Shown: piece by piece, positions 1 through 7,432 of the stretch
Layout: each line of letters starts with the position of its first letter
Numbering within the stretch: the stretch's first letter is position 1
Assembly: GCA_038521345.1 (NCBI GenBank)
Contig: JBCBKU010000031.1
Span: 1 to 22,871 of the forward strand
Length of the DNA: 22,871 bases
Reading direction: 5' to 3'
Origin: JBCBKU01 sp038521345
GTDB taxonomy: Bacteria; Pseudomonadota; Alphaproteobacteria; Rhodobacterales; Rhodobacteraceae
Made by a program: the position numbers and the translations under genes
The notes under the pieces: model-generated
Told to the model about the DNA's origin: nothing
The model's input: the letters and a program-made list of their open reading frames with translations, nothing else
Databases searched by the model: none

Positions 1-104
1 CAGACCATCCCCCATTCCCGCCGCTATCTAGCGCCCGATACGGCGTCCGTCCAGCGACAGCGTGAGGCAGATTGTCCTAGTGCGACAGTGCTTAACGCAG
101 TTGC

Positions 105-707
105 CTAGCTCGGTGCGGTCTCTTGCATGGATGGGCGCAGGGCAAAAGCGCGTTCCCAATCCGACAACGAAGACGCCAAGCCACGCCAGTTGCGCGGGCC
201 AAGCCGCAAGTCCAGATAGCCGAGGGCGGCCGCCAACGCGATCTGTCCCGCGTCAACGCGGCCCGAAAGGTGCGCCATCCATCGGCTCTCGATCGTAGTA
301 AGCGCGCGTGCAATCTTCGACCACTGCGCATCAACCCATTGAGCGTTGACCTGATCTTCGCTGCGGTAGCGCCCTTCATAAACGATGGACAATGCGCTTT
401 CCATTATACCGTCTGCCGTCGCCTCCAGCGTCAGGACGTCCCAGATCCGGGTGTCCGGATAAAGATGCGCACCCGCTTTCCAGTCGATGTATCGGCAGAT
501 GACGCGACTGTCATAGAGCGCCGGTCCGTCGTCCCGTTCCAGGGCGGGCAACTTTCCGAGGGGGTTCACGGTCGAAAGCGTTGCATCGGTCTGGTAAGGC
601 GATGTGCTGACCGGAACCAATTCAATTCGATCCTTTAAACCGCATTCAAGCACTGCGATCCGCACTTTTCGGGCAAATGGCGAGGCATCGGAAAAGAACA
701 AGCGCAT
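105..707 (-). CDS. Glutathione S-transferase family protein
   Basis: A 200-residue cytosolic protein with the glutathione S-transferase fold; the family conjugates or reduces substrates with glutathione. Visible in the sequence: a thioredoxin-like N-terminal domain starting MRLFFSDASPFARKVR, where Ser9-Pro10 sits at the usual active-site turn; NPLGKLPAL with the cis-Pro at residue 54; and the Asp66-Ser67 pair that normally holds the gamma-glutamyl group. An all-helical C-terminal domain fills roughly residues 85-200. The length is normal for the family and it resembles the YibF-type subgroup; the substrate cannot be told. It is the last gene of the minus-strand directon and starts 8 bases after the stop of the small upstream gene, so it is probably co-transcribed. 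No strong Shine-Dalgarno sequence is seen before its ATG, which suggests translational coupling. Confidence 0.93.
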   Translation of the reverse strand: MRLFFSDASPFARKVRIAVLECGLKDRIELVPVSTSPYQTDATLSTVNPLGKLPALERDDGPALYDSRVICRYIDWKAGAHLYPDTRIWDVLTLEATADGIMESALSIVYEGRYRSEDQVNAQWVDAQWSKIARALTTIESRWMAHLSGRVDAGQIALAAALGYLDLRLGPRNWRGLASSLSDWERAFALRPSMQETAPS

Positions 708-715
708 TTGAGATA

Positions 716-997
716 TCAGACCCGGCGGACCCGAAAACGGCCGAACGCAGCCACGTCAATCTCGAAACCCGGTCCAGCGGACCCCAATCGAACGGTACGC
801 TTTACCCGTCCGGTGGCATTGACCTGATCGACCGTGTCACGCCGAAAGGTCACCCCCTCGCCCACGTCGTCGAGCGCATCTTCACCGCGCTGGTCGAAAT
901 GCCCGCTGCGCGCGTTCCGCGCCACTGCGTACGCCGCAAGTGCGACAGCGCCGTAGCGAAGGGCAATCCCGGCAACGGGTGCGATCGGCAATGGCAT
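716..997 (-). CDS. Small membrane-anchored protein of unknown function
   Basis: A 93-residue protein whose family I do not recognise. The start is well supported: AAGGAGGT lies a few bases upstream of the ATG. Residues about 8-27 (VAGIALRYGAVALAAYAVAR) form one hydrophobic or amphipathic segment that could span or anchor in the inner membrane. The rest is polar and charged, with alternating short strands, and ends in a basic tail (RFRVRRV). It lies between the PaiB-like gene (gap about 53 bases) and the glutathione S-transferase gene (gap 8 bases) on the same strand, so it is probably part of that operon. Support is the ribosome-binding site, the position and the absence of a better frame; no function is assigned. 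Confidence 0.72.
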   Translation of the reverse strand: MPLPIAPVAGIALRYGAVALAAYAVARNARSGHFDQRGEDALDDVGEGVTFRRDTVDQVNATGRVKRTVRLGSAGPGFEIDVAAFGRFRVRRV

Positions 998-1050
998 CGT
1001 GACCTCCTTGTGGTCTCCTGAGCATAGGTAGGAGGTGCGGCGACGCCTGT

Positions 1051-1665
1051 CTATGGCGGGTCCCGCATTAAGGCGGACAATTCGCGCAGGTCCGAGCCCA
1101 GCCCGCCTGATTCAATATTCGCGGCGGCGCCATGACGCGCACTGTCGGGCTTGTTTTGATTCAGCTTCCATGTGCCATCGACCGAAGACAGTGCCAGGCG
1201 GCAGGGCACAATCTGGCGCAACATCTTCTCAAGCGTTGACGTGGACAATTTTGACGTAAGCCAGGGTGGTTTCGGGGCGAGCCGCGCTTCGAAATCCGCG
1301 GTTTGCCGGTCCAGCATCCCCAACATCTCGGCGGCGTCCAATCGCGAGAGCGTACCGCGCAAATGAACCGCCACATAATTCCACGTGGGCACCTGATCGT
1401 CGATCTCGTACCAATCGGGCGAGACATATCCATCGGGGCCCGACACGGAGATCACCGCAGGTTGTGGTGTTTGCAGCAAGCGAAGGATCGGGTTGGACCG
1501 GACGAGGTGCAGTTCAACCGCCTCATCTTGGGTCAGCCGGAAAGGTACGTGCGACAGCATTGGTCCCGTTTCGGCGGACACGGCGAGTATGCCGAAGCCA
1601 CGGGCCGCCGCAAAGGCCAGGTTGCGGGCGGCATCCGGGCCGCGAAAGTTAGGATTCGGGTGCAT
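1051..1665 (-). CDS. PaiB-family FMN-binding protein
   Basis: A 204-residue protein of the PaiB / FMN-binding split-barrel family. In Bacillus, PaiB is described as a negative regulator of sporulation and protease genes; most proteobacterial members are uncharacterised flavin-binding proteins, and no DNA-binding domain is visible here. Two family blocks are clear: PDGYVSPDWYEI followed by VPTWNYVAVHLRG (about residues 77-104), and KMLRQIV followed by GTWKLNQNKPDSAR (about 147-177). It starts 9 bases after the mtaB stop codon and is therefore probably co-transcribed with dapF and mtaB. The family call is firm; a regulatory role in this organism is only an inference from the family name. Confidence 0.93.
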   Translation of the reverse strand: MHPNPNFRGPDAARNLAFAAARGFGILAVSAETGPMLSHVPFRLTQDEAVELHLVRSNPILRLLQTPQPAVISVSGPDGYVSPDWYEIDDQVPTWNYVAVHLRGTLSRLDAAEMLGMLDRQTADFEARLAPKPPWLTSKLSTSTLEKMLRQIVPCRLALSSVDGTWKLNQNKPDSARHGAAANIESGGLGSDLRELSALMRDPP

Positions 1666-1674
1666 CGAACAATC

Positions 1675-2919
1675 CTATGCGATCAGCATCGCACCGTCGT
1701 GACCCGCGATGCGCAGATCGATCAGGCTGCCTTCCGACCGGGCCTCGGTCAATACCACTTCGGCGAAGCCTTCCGTCCGGCCACGATGCGGCGTCTCGAC
1801 CAAGACAGGGCGTAGTGCTCCGACCTCGGTGGCGAGATAATTGTCCACGCGTGCCGCGCCCAATCGCCGAAGTTGCGTTGCACGCTCCCGTATCACGGCC
1901 CCGTCGACCTGCGGCATCCGGGCTGCCGGGGTTCCGGGACGCGGCGAGAAGGGAAAAACGTGCAACCAGGTCAGACCGCAGGACGTAATCAAGTCGCACG
2001 TATTCTCAAAGGCCGCGTCGGTTTCCGTGGGGAATCCGGCGATGAGATCGGCTCCAAACACGATATCGGGACGCCGCCGCCGGGCATCTTCACAGAACGC
2101 GATCGCATCGTTGCGCAAGTGTCGGCGTTTCATGCGCTTCAGGATCAAATCGTCCCCTGCCTGCAGGCTAAGATGAAGATGCGGCATGAAGCGCGGCTCG
2201 GACAATGCATCCATAAGATCGGAGTCGGCTTCGACCTGATCGATCGAGCTCAGTCGAAGACGCTTCAGATCCGGGACCAGCGTCAGAATGCGCTGCACCA
2301 GATTGCCAAGCGGCGGTGATCCCGGCAGATCTGCACCCCAGCTGGTGAGGTCAACTCCGGTCAGAACGACTTCATTGTACCCGTTTCCAACTAGGCGCCG
2401 GATCTGATCAACAACGATCCCGGCACCGACGGACCTAGAGTTTCCGCGACCAAACGGAATGATACAGAACGTACAGCGATGGTCGCACCCGTTCTGCACC
2501 TGAACATATGCCCGGCTTCTGCTGCCGAAACCGTCGATCAGGTGGCCGGCCGTCTCGCTGACCTCCATAATGTCGCTCAGGATCAGGCGCGGCCCAGACC
2601 GTTGGGCAATCTGGGACCAGGAACGGGCCTGCATCTTTTCCGAATTGCCCAGCACACGGTCCACTTCGGGCATCGCAAGAAACTTGTCGGGATCGATTTG
2701 GGCGGCACACCCCGTTACGACGATCTGAGCATCAGGATGCGTTCGGCGCATCCGCCGGATCTCTCGCCGGGCCTTCGCGACGGCCTCGTTGGTGACGGCG
2801 CACGTGTTAATCACGACCATGTCTTCGGCCCCAGACCCTGACGCCAGGTCCTTCATTGCTTCGGACTCATAAGCGTTCAGACGGCAACCCAGCGTTACGA
2901 AAGTCGGTTTTGCGCCCAT
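1675..2919 (-). CDS. mtaB: tRNA (N6-threonylcarbamoyladenosine(37)-C2)-methylthiotransferase MtaB
   Basis: A radical-SAM methylthiotransferase that adds a methylthio group to t6A37 of ANN-decoding tRNAs. The 414-residue protein has the three N-terminal cluster cysteines of the UPF0004 domain (Cys12 in TLGCRLNAYES, Cys40 in NTCAVT, Cys71 in VTGCAAQ) and the radical-SAM CxxxCxxC at Cys145, Cys149 and Cys152 (NGCDHRCTFC). A short TRAM-like tail follows. TLGCRLN, rather than the MiaB or RimO signature, points to the MtaB subgroup. The ATG overlaps the dapF stop by one base (TGATG), giving translational coupling. A longer open frame reaches to about 3138 but would lie inside dapF in another frame and adds non-family sequence, so the start at 2919 is chosen. 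Confidence 0.95.
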   Translation of the reverse strand: MGAKPTFVTLGCRLNAYESEAMKDLASGSGAEDMVVINTCAVTNEAVAKARREIRRMRRTHPDAQIVVTGCAAQIDPDKFLAMPEVDRVLGNSEKMQARSWSQIAQRSGPRLILSDIMEVSETAGHLIDGFGSRSRAYVQVQNGCDHRCTFCIIPFGRGNSRSVGAGIVVDQIRRLVGNGYNEVVLTGVDLTSWGADLPGSPPLGNLVQRILTLVPDLKRLRLSSIDQVEADSDLMDALSEPRFMPHLHLSLQAGDDLILKRMKRRHLRNDAIAFCEDARRRRPDIVFGADLIAGFPTETDAAFENTCDLITSCGLTWLHVFPFSPRPGTPAARMPQVDGAVIRERATQLRRLGAARVDNYLATEVGALRPVLVETPHRGRTEGFAEVVLTEARSEGSLIDLRIAGHDGAMLIA

Positions 2920-3755
2920 CAGTCCGCCCTGAAGAACTCGGCCGGGATCACACCCGAAAACACGACCGTTGTCGGACCCGACATCCAGACACCATCGTCC
3001 CGCCAATCGATACCAAGCTGACCACCATCGACGTTCACTGTCACGCGGCGCCCCGTCAGACCTCGCCGCGCAGCGGCCACAGCCGTGGCCGCACTGCATG
3101 ACCCCGAGGCTAACGTCACACCGGTACCGCGCTCCCAAATGCGGAGGCGCAACGTGTCAGGGCCTTCCAGATGCGCAAACTCGACATTCGTTCTTTCCGG
3201 ATAAAGCGGATGCGCCTCGAATTGTGGTCCGGCAATAGCAAGATTGACCGCCTCTGCATCCGCAACGAAGAACGTACAGTGCGGATTGCCCATGCCGGTA
3301 GCCACCGGATCGCCCTCGATCGGAAGATGCAAAGTGTCCGTGTCGTGCGCCAAGGGAATGTCGGCCCATTCCAAGAACGGCTGACCGAGGTTTACACGAG
3401 TGATCTCGGTGTCCACGATCTCAGCTTCCAGAACGCCCCGATCCGTCCGAAGTTTTAAGTTGCTGCGGCCGGTTTGATCCATCTCGTGACGGGCAATGCA
3501 TCGCGTTGCGTTCCCGCAGGCCGCCGAGATCGAGCCATCGGGGTTATAGAAGGTCAGACGAAGATCCTCGGTTGCGTCTTTCTCGATTACCGCGAGCTGG
3601 TCGAACCCCACGCCCCGATGGCGATCGCCCAGCGCACGGGCCACGTTGGCGTCGACCCACGCATCACCATCGCGATGGTCAACCACCACGAAGTCGTTGC
3701 CCAGCCCGTGCATCTTCATGAACGGGCGGTCCTGAGGAGTCTCTGGATCACGCAT
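2919..3755 (-). CDS. dapF: Diaminopimelate epimerase
   Basis: Catalyses the interconversion of LL- and meso-diaminopimelate in the lysine and peptidoglycan precursor pathway, in the cytosol. The 278-residue protein has the family start KMHGLGNDFVVVD, the substrate-binding YNPDGS and the first catalytic cysteine Cys80 in AACGNATR. The second catalytic block is unusual: after ERGTGVTLA the expected CGSG reads SGSCSAA, so position 217 is Ser and a Cys appears at 220. The start at 3755 gives a short N-terminal extension; Met13 (base 3719, preceded by CAGGA) is an alternative start. It is the first gene of the minus-strand directon and overlaps mtaB. A plausible promoter lies immediately upstream. 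The function is secure by overall similarity, but the Cys shift deserves checking. Confidence 0.94.
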   Translation of the reverse strand: MRDPETPQDRPFMKMHGLGNDFVVVDHRDGDAWVDANVARALGDRHRGVGFDQLAVIEKDATEDLRLTFYNPDGSISAACGNATRCIARHEMDQTGRSNLKLRTDRGVLEAEIVDTEITRVNLGQPFLEWADIPLAHDTDTLHLPIEGDPVATGMGNPHCTFFVADAEAVNLAIAGPQFEAHPLYPERTNVEFAHLEGPDTLRLRIWERGTGVTLASGSCSAATAVAAARRGLTGRRVTVNVDGGQLGIDWRDDGVWMSGPTTVVFSGVIPAEFFRAD

Positions 3756-3762
3756 CGCCCGG

Positions 3763-3791
3763 CATATAGCGACGGTTGGGAAGCTTGGGAA
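3763..3791 (-). promoter_or_regulatory. Possible promoter of the dapF operon
   Basis: On the minus strand, TTCCCA (3791-3786) and TATATG (3768-3763) are separated by exactly 17 bases, four of six matches each to the sigma-70 hexamers. The predicted transcript would begin at or just before the dapF ATG at 3755, which would mean a nearly leaderless message or use of the downstream Met13 start. The -35 box falls inside a 9-base tandem repeat. This is weak evidence from sequence alone. Confidence 0.3.
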
Positions 3792-3793
3792 GC
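3776..3793. repeat. Two-copy 9-bp tandem repeat upstream of dapF
   Basis: TTGGGAAGC occurs twice without a gap, followed by a partial third copy (GTTGGG). It sits in the 97-base gap between dapF and the divergently read tRNA-Lys and overlaps the proposed dapF -35 element. It could be an operator or chance; only the repeat itself is seen. Confidence 0.6.
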
Positions 3794-3852
3794 GTTGGGC
3801 CGGAAAGCTCTTGACCGGTTGAAGTCGCTTTTGTAGGGGTCGCGGCCTGAGT

Positions 3853-3928
3853 GGGCCGTTAGCTCAGTTGGTAGAGCAACTGACTTTTAATCAGTGGGTC
3901 GCAGGTTCGAATCCTGCACGGCTCACCA
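3853..3928 (+). tRNA. tRNA-Lys (anticodon UUU)
   Basis: The full cloverleaf can be folded by eye. The acceptor stem is GGGCCGT/ACGGCTC (one G-U pair), the D arm GCTC-AGTTGGTA-GAGC, the anticodon stem ACTGA/TCAGT with loop CTTTTAA (anticodon TTT, hence UUU), and the T arm GCAGG-TTCGAAT-CCTGC. The discriminator is A and the CCA end is encoded. Total length is 76 bases. A TTGACC at 3811-3816 may be its -35 box, but no good -10 element lies at the ideal distance. It separates the housekeeping directon on its left from the accessory export cluster on its right. Confidence 0.98.
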
Positions 3929-3938
3929 CTTGGATCGC

Positions 3939-3966
3939 GGGCGCCAACTGGCGCCCGTTTCTGTTT
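3939..3966 (+). terminator. Rho-independent terminator after tRNA-Lys
   Basis: A perfect 7-bp GC-rich stem GGGCGCC/GGCGCCC around the loop AACT, followed by GTTTCTGTTT. It starts 10 bases after the tRNA CCA end and fits an intrinsic terminator for the tRNA transcript. It may also serve the Omp85 gene, which ends at 3994 from the other side, though no T-tract is present in that direction. Confidence 0.75.
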
Positions 3967-3993
3967 CGTACGTACGAGCGGACTTGGCTTCGA

Positions 3994-5316
3994 TCAAAAG
4001 GACGCGATGAAGGACAAGGTGAACTGCTCCTCATCGTCGAAATCCTCGGACTCGGTTTCGAGCGCAACGCTTGCCGAGAAGATCCCAAGATTGGTTTCTG
4101 CCGAGAGCGCGAGACCGATAGATGAGCGCCACTCCTGTTCGTCCAACAGGACGCCCGATGGCGCGGTCGCGCTATCAACGCTCCAGACCGAACCGACGTC
4201 GAAGTAAATGCTCGGCACGAGAGGTAGTCGGTTTCCAAGACCCGTGAATAGTAGATCGTTCTGCAAAACCGCGTAGCGTTCGCCGCCAAGACTGGTGTTG
4301 ATGTCCTCGCCAGCGGCCCCGCAGCCGGCGCAAAAATCCACGGGTGTGATTCCGCCGCGCGCGAAACCACGCATCGTCGAACCGCCCAGTGTCCGGCGCT
4401 CCGCCACGGTTGTCGTTCCGTCACCGATTCCGGTCACTGCACCGATCCGGCCTTGGGTCCGAAGAGCAAGGGACCCGCTGATCGGCAAACGTGTGGTGAC
4501 CGCAACCGAAGTATCGACGAATTCACTGTCGCCGCCAAAGACATCGACGTTGATCCCCGCGGACCATCGATTGCGCGTCGCGTCCGACCATCGAAGGCTG
4601 AGCCCGGGACCGGCGACGAGCCGTTCGCCTTCCTCCGAAAGGAGTATGGCAGAGGCTGCTGGATCGACCGAAGAGATGTCTGTGCCAAGTACCGTCAACC
4701 GAACGTCGCCTGAAAAGCCTTCGCGTCGATTGCCAAAGCTGAGATAGGGTGCCACCGCCGCCGTGCTGAAATCAAACAATGTGTCGTCGTAATCGTATCG
4801 GGCCACGCTGCCCCGGACACCACCGGCCCGCGACCCAAACCAAAACGGTTCCCCCGAGAAATCGAACGTGCCGGACTGGACTTCTTCGGCGATGGTCACT
4901 CGCGCACTGAGATCCCGGCCACCAAGGATATCCTCAAGCCGAAGGCCCACAAACCCGAAAGCGGACGTGTCGCTGTCGTATCCAAGTCCGAACGTCAGGT
5001 TACCCGAGAATTCCGGCTCTTCGCGGACGTCAATTGTCAAGACGTCGCCTTCTGAGAAAATCCGGATGCGGCGAAACTCTCCTGTAAATTCAAGTGCTTC
5101 AACCGCTGCGACGAGGTCGGATTCAGTGTAGGCCTCGCCGGGTTTAAGTCCCGAAGTCTCTAGGATATCGCCGTCGCGAAAGCGGTCATTTCCAGTCACT
5201 TGAATGGCACGGAACATCCGCTCGCCATTCGTGGCTGTGTCTTGTGGATAACATGTCAATGGAAAAAGTACCGCCGCAAAAAGAAAAGCGAAAAGCTGCT
5301 TTTGGTTCCGCCACAT
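3994..5316 (-). CDS. Omp85-family outer-membrane barrel with a single POTRA domain
   Basis: A 440-residue protein of the Omp85 (BamA/TamA/D15 surface antigen) superfamily, whose members insert or translocate proteins at the outer membrane. A hydrophobic signal sequence occupies about residues 7-24. One POTRA-like domain follows at about 33-100 (FRAIQVTGNDRF ... LKPGEAYTESDL ... IRIFSEGDVLTIDVREEP), then a beta-barrel to the end. The conserved loop-6 motif is present as MRGF (Arg316-Gly317-Phe318), and the C-terminus ends in FTLSFIASF with the terminal Phe of a barrel signal. BamA has five POTRAs, TamA three and TpsB two, so this is a minimal member. A Cys329/Cys332 pair (DFCAGCG) lies just after the loop-6 motif. 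It is read divergently from the TolC-like gene, suggesting a shared control region. I infer a role in surface assembly of the giant protein; this is unproven. Confidence 0.88.
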   Translation of the reverse strand: MWRNQKQLFAFLFAAVLFPLTCYPQDTATNGERMFRAIQVTGNDRFRDGDILETSGLKPGEAYTESDLVAAVEALEFTGEFRRIRIFSEGDVLTIDVREEPEFSGNLTFGLGYDSDTSAFGFVGLRLEDILGGRDLSARVTIAEEVQSGTFDFSGEPFWFGSRAGGVRGSVARYDYDDTLFDFSTAAVAPYLSFGNRREGFSGDVRLTVLGTDISSVDPAASAILLSEEGERLVAGPGLSLRWSDATRNRWSAGINVDVFGGDSEFVDTSVAVTTRLPISGSLALRTQGRIGAVTGIGDGTTTVAERRTLGGSTMRGFARGGITPVDFCAGCGAAGEDINTSLGGERYAVLQNDLLFTGLGNRLPLVPSIYFDVGSVWSVDSATAPSGVLLDEQEWRSSIGLALSAETNLGIFSASVALETESEDFDDEEQFTLSFIASF

Positions 5317-5379
5317 TTCCCCAGTCCCCGCCTCTTTTTTGCAACATGACCGTCCCTACGGACCCAAGAATGCCGCGTG

Positions 5380-5398
5380 AAGGGGGAAAATTCCCCTT
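5380..5398. promoter_or_regulatory. Dyad in the divergent Omp85/TolC intergenic region
   Basis: GGGGAA-AA-TTCCCC (5383-5396), with a further outer A-T pair at 5381/5398, forms a near-perfect palindrome between the divergent genes. It could be an operator for both, or a hairpin. It is followed on the plus strand by ATTTTG, so a weak terminator is not excluded. No regulator can be named. Confidence 0.4.
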
Positions 5399-5453
5399 AT
5401 TTTGAACAACTCGCTAAGGTTAGTGCAGTTGTGCATACAAGTTAATCACACGC

Positions 5454-5471
5454 TTGGCCATAGAACGCCAA
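5454..5471. promoter_or_regulatory. Inverted repeat TTGGC-N8-GCCAA upstream of the TolC-like gene
   Basis: An interrupted palindrome (arms 5454-5458 and 5467-5471) whose last base is 21 bases before the ATG of the TolC-like gene. Its place suggests an operator or a leader hairpin close to the ribosome-binding region. No strong sigma-70 hexamers are recognisable in the 176-base divergent gap (5317-5492). Confidence 0.3.
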
Positions 5472-5492
5472 AATACTGAGGGATAACTCGAT

Positions 5493-7415
5493 ATGTTGTA
5501 TCGGACGGTGCCTGCTGCTCTAGCAGGCCTTTTGCTTGTGGGTTGCGGCGATCCGTCGATCGAGACCGATGACCGTGGCGTCCCGCGTGGCCGCGGTTTC
5601 TGGCCCAGTGTGGTTGAAGAACGAGACGCCAATCGGGACGGGGTGACCCTTACTTCGGAAGAGGCCCGCCAGCGCGTCGACGAGTTCGATGTTTCAAGCG
5701 ACGGCACGTCTCGCGAGTGGCCCGTGGATACGATCACCTACAAGCGTTTTCGGGATCCGGCCGTCCGCTCGACCTTCCTCCGCCGTGCTCTTGGCCGCTA
5801 TGCGCTGATCGAAGCACGGGAACGCGGCCTCGGAACATCACTCGAGAATGTACGCCGGGTTGCAAAGATCACATCTTCCTCGACTGGCGCGGAATGGTGG
5901 ACGCGGGGCGTACACAGTGCCGACCTCTTGCCGGGAGAGCGCGGACGAACGGTATCCCTGCCCGAAACGGTGCAGGCCACCATCGCAAGTTCGAACCAGA
6001 TCAAGTCCTTCGGTGACTTGCCGGCCATCCGTGGCACGGCCATAGCCGAAGCCAAAGGTCGCTTCGTGCCCGAGTTCTTCGCCGAAGCCAGCAATTCGCG
6101 CGAGAACGAGCGCGCCACCAGCCCGGCAATCTCGGCGGGCGACGATCGCGCAATCACCAACGAGGACGAAATTGAATTCGGCGTTCGGAGTCGCCTTCTG
6201 ACCGGCGGTGAAATCTCAATCTCGCAGCGGGTTACGACAACCGACACCAATCGCGTTACCTATCTGCCCGGCGAGCAGACCGAAAGCCGGACTTCCATTT
6301 CGTTGGTCCAGCCGATTCTTCGCGGCGCCGGAACAAGCTACAACGACAGCCCGCGCCGCATCGCGAACATGGACACGCAGATCGCCATCGAGGAATTCCA
6401 GCGGCAGGCCGAGGCGCATCTTCTTGAAGTCGAGCGGGCCTACTGGAACCTTTACGTTGCTCGCGCGGTCTATATTCAAACGTCGCACCTCGCTGGTCAT
6501 GGCTCTACAATTGCCTCGCAGATTTCGGGTCGAAGCGGCATCGACGCCGACACGGTTCTCGTCACCCGTGCACGTTCGCTTGCAGAGCAGTGGCAAGCGG
6601 ACAGGGTCCGCGCGAAGGCAGCCCTGAGCAATGCGGAATTCCGACTGGCCGCACTTGTGGGCGACAAACGGTACGGTCCGGCGAACATCGAAATTGTCCC
6701 CGCCTCTGCACCGAACGGCGCTTTGGAGACTCTAACGACCAGAGACACTGTCGATGACATCTTCATCAACCGCCCCGAACTCCAGCAGGCGATCCTACAG
6801 TACCAGGCCGCCCTGCTGCGCGAAGGCATGGCGGCCAGCGAAAGCATGCCCGAGCTGGATCTTATTCTCGAACTAAATGCCGATGGCGGCGCCGACGGGC
6901 GGAACGCTTCTGACGCATTCAGCGACCAAAGCAACGGCACAGGTCATTTGGTAGGGCTTAAATTCTCGGTTCCGCTCGGATTTGACGAACGCGACGCGCG
7001 CTACAAGCGCCGCCGCCTCGAGACGGTACAACAGGAACGCCAGGTTCTGTCGGTGATCGAGACTGTGCTCTTGGAAGTGGATGTATCGGCCAACGAATAT
7101 ATCGTTGCCTGCAACGACCTCGTCGCGCAGCGGAAATCCCTTGCTGCGGCCCAATCGGCGTTGCGGACAGTCGAGAACCGCTGGAGCGAGGGCGGCGCGA
7201 GCGAAGGCGGCATCTCTCTCTTGTCGGCGCTGCTTTCAGCCTATGAGGAAGTCCAGGAATCCGAGCAGTCCGTGGCGACTGCGCGGGCCACGCGCGAAAT
7301 TGCGGCAGCAAACCTAGCACGTGCACGCGGCCTTCTTCTTGAGCGGTGGGGGCTCGAGATGGATATCGCGGACGATATCCGCGGCGAGCCGACCTATCAG
7401 CTTCGGCGGCAATAA
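5493..7415 (+). CDS. TolC-family outer-membrane lipoprotein
   Basis: A 640-residue outer-membrane channel of the outer-membrane efflux protein family, which forms the exit duct for type I secretion and efflux machines. The N-terminus is a lipoprotein signal (LLLVGC, lipidated Cys18). Two TolC-type repeats with long helical segments follow, for example IAIEEFQRQAEAHLLEVERAYW near residue 300 and another helical hairpin near 500-620. It is longer than E. coli TolC (about 495 residues) mainly because of an N-terminal insert at about residues 19-130. That insert contains an EF-hand-like loop, D45-A-N-R-D-G-V-T-L-T-S-E56. The giant surface-protein gene starts 17 bases downstream, so the two are surely co-transcribed, and a dedicated export role is inferred. 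The family call is firm; the EF-hand reading is tentative. Confidence 0.9.
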   Translation: MLYRTVPAALAGLLLVGCGDPSIETDDRGVPRGRGFWPSVVEERDANRDGVTLTSEEARQRVDEFDVSSDGTSREWPVDTITYKRFRDPAVRSTFLRRALGRYALIEARERGLGTSLENVRRVAKITSSSTGAEWWTRGVHSADLLPGERGRTVSLPETVQATIASSNQIKSFGDLPAIRGTAIAEAKGRFVPEFFAEASNSRENERATSPAISAGDDRAITNEDEIEFGVRSRLLTGGEISISQRVTTTDTNRVTYLPGEQTESRTSISLVQPILRGAGTSYNDSPRRIANMDTQIAIEEFQRQAEAHLLEVERAYWNLYVARAVYIQTSHLAGHGSTIASQISGRSGIDADTVLVTRARSLAEQWQADRVRAKAALSNAEFRLAALVGDKRYGPANIEIVPASAPNGALETLTTRDTVDDIFINRPELQQAILQYQAALLREGMAASESMPELDLILELNADGGADGRNASDAFSDQSNGTGHLVGLKFSVPLGFDERDARYKRRRLETVQQERQVLSVIETVLLEVDVSANEYIVACNDLVAQRKSLAAAQSALRTVENRWSEGGASEGGISLLSALLSAYEEVQESEQSVATARATREIAAANLARARGLLLERWGLEMDIADDIRGEPTYQLRRQ

Positions 7416-7432
7416 ATCCCGGGAGAACGACG

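Noticed and set aside
1..104. A partial gene at the left edge.
   Set aside because: No frame through these bases shows family features or a supported start; it appears to be the intergenic stretch after the glutathione S-transferase gene.
2920..3138. An in-frame N-terminal extension of MtaB up to 3138.
   Set aside because: It lies wholly inside dapF in another frame, adds sequence unlike the family, and the TGATG stop-start overlap at 2919 gives a normal MtaB length.
7346..7432. An upstream start of the giant protein at 7346.
   Set aside because: It overlaps the end of the TolC-like gene in another frame and has no ribosome-binding site, whereas 7433 has GGGAGAA upstream and a normal 17-base gap.
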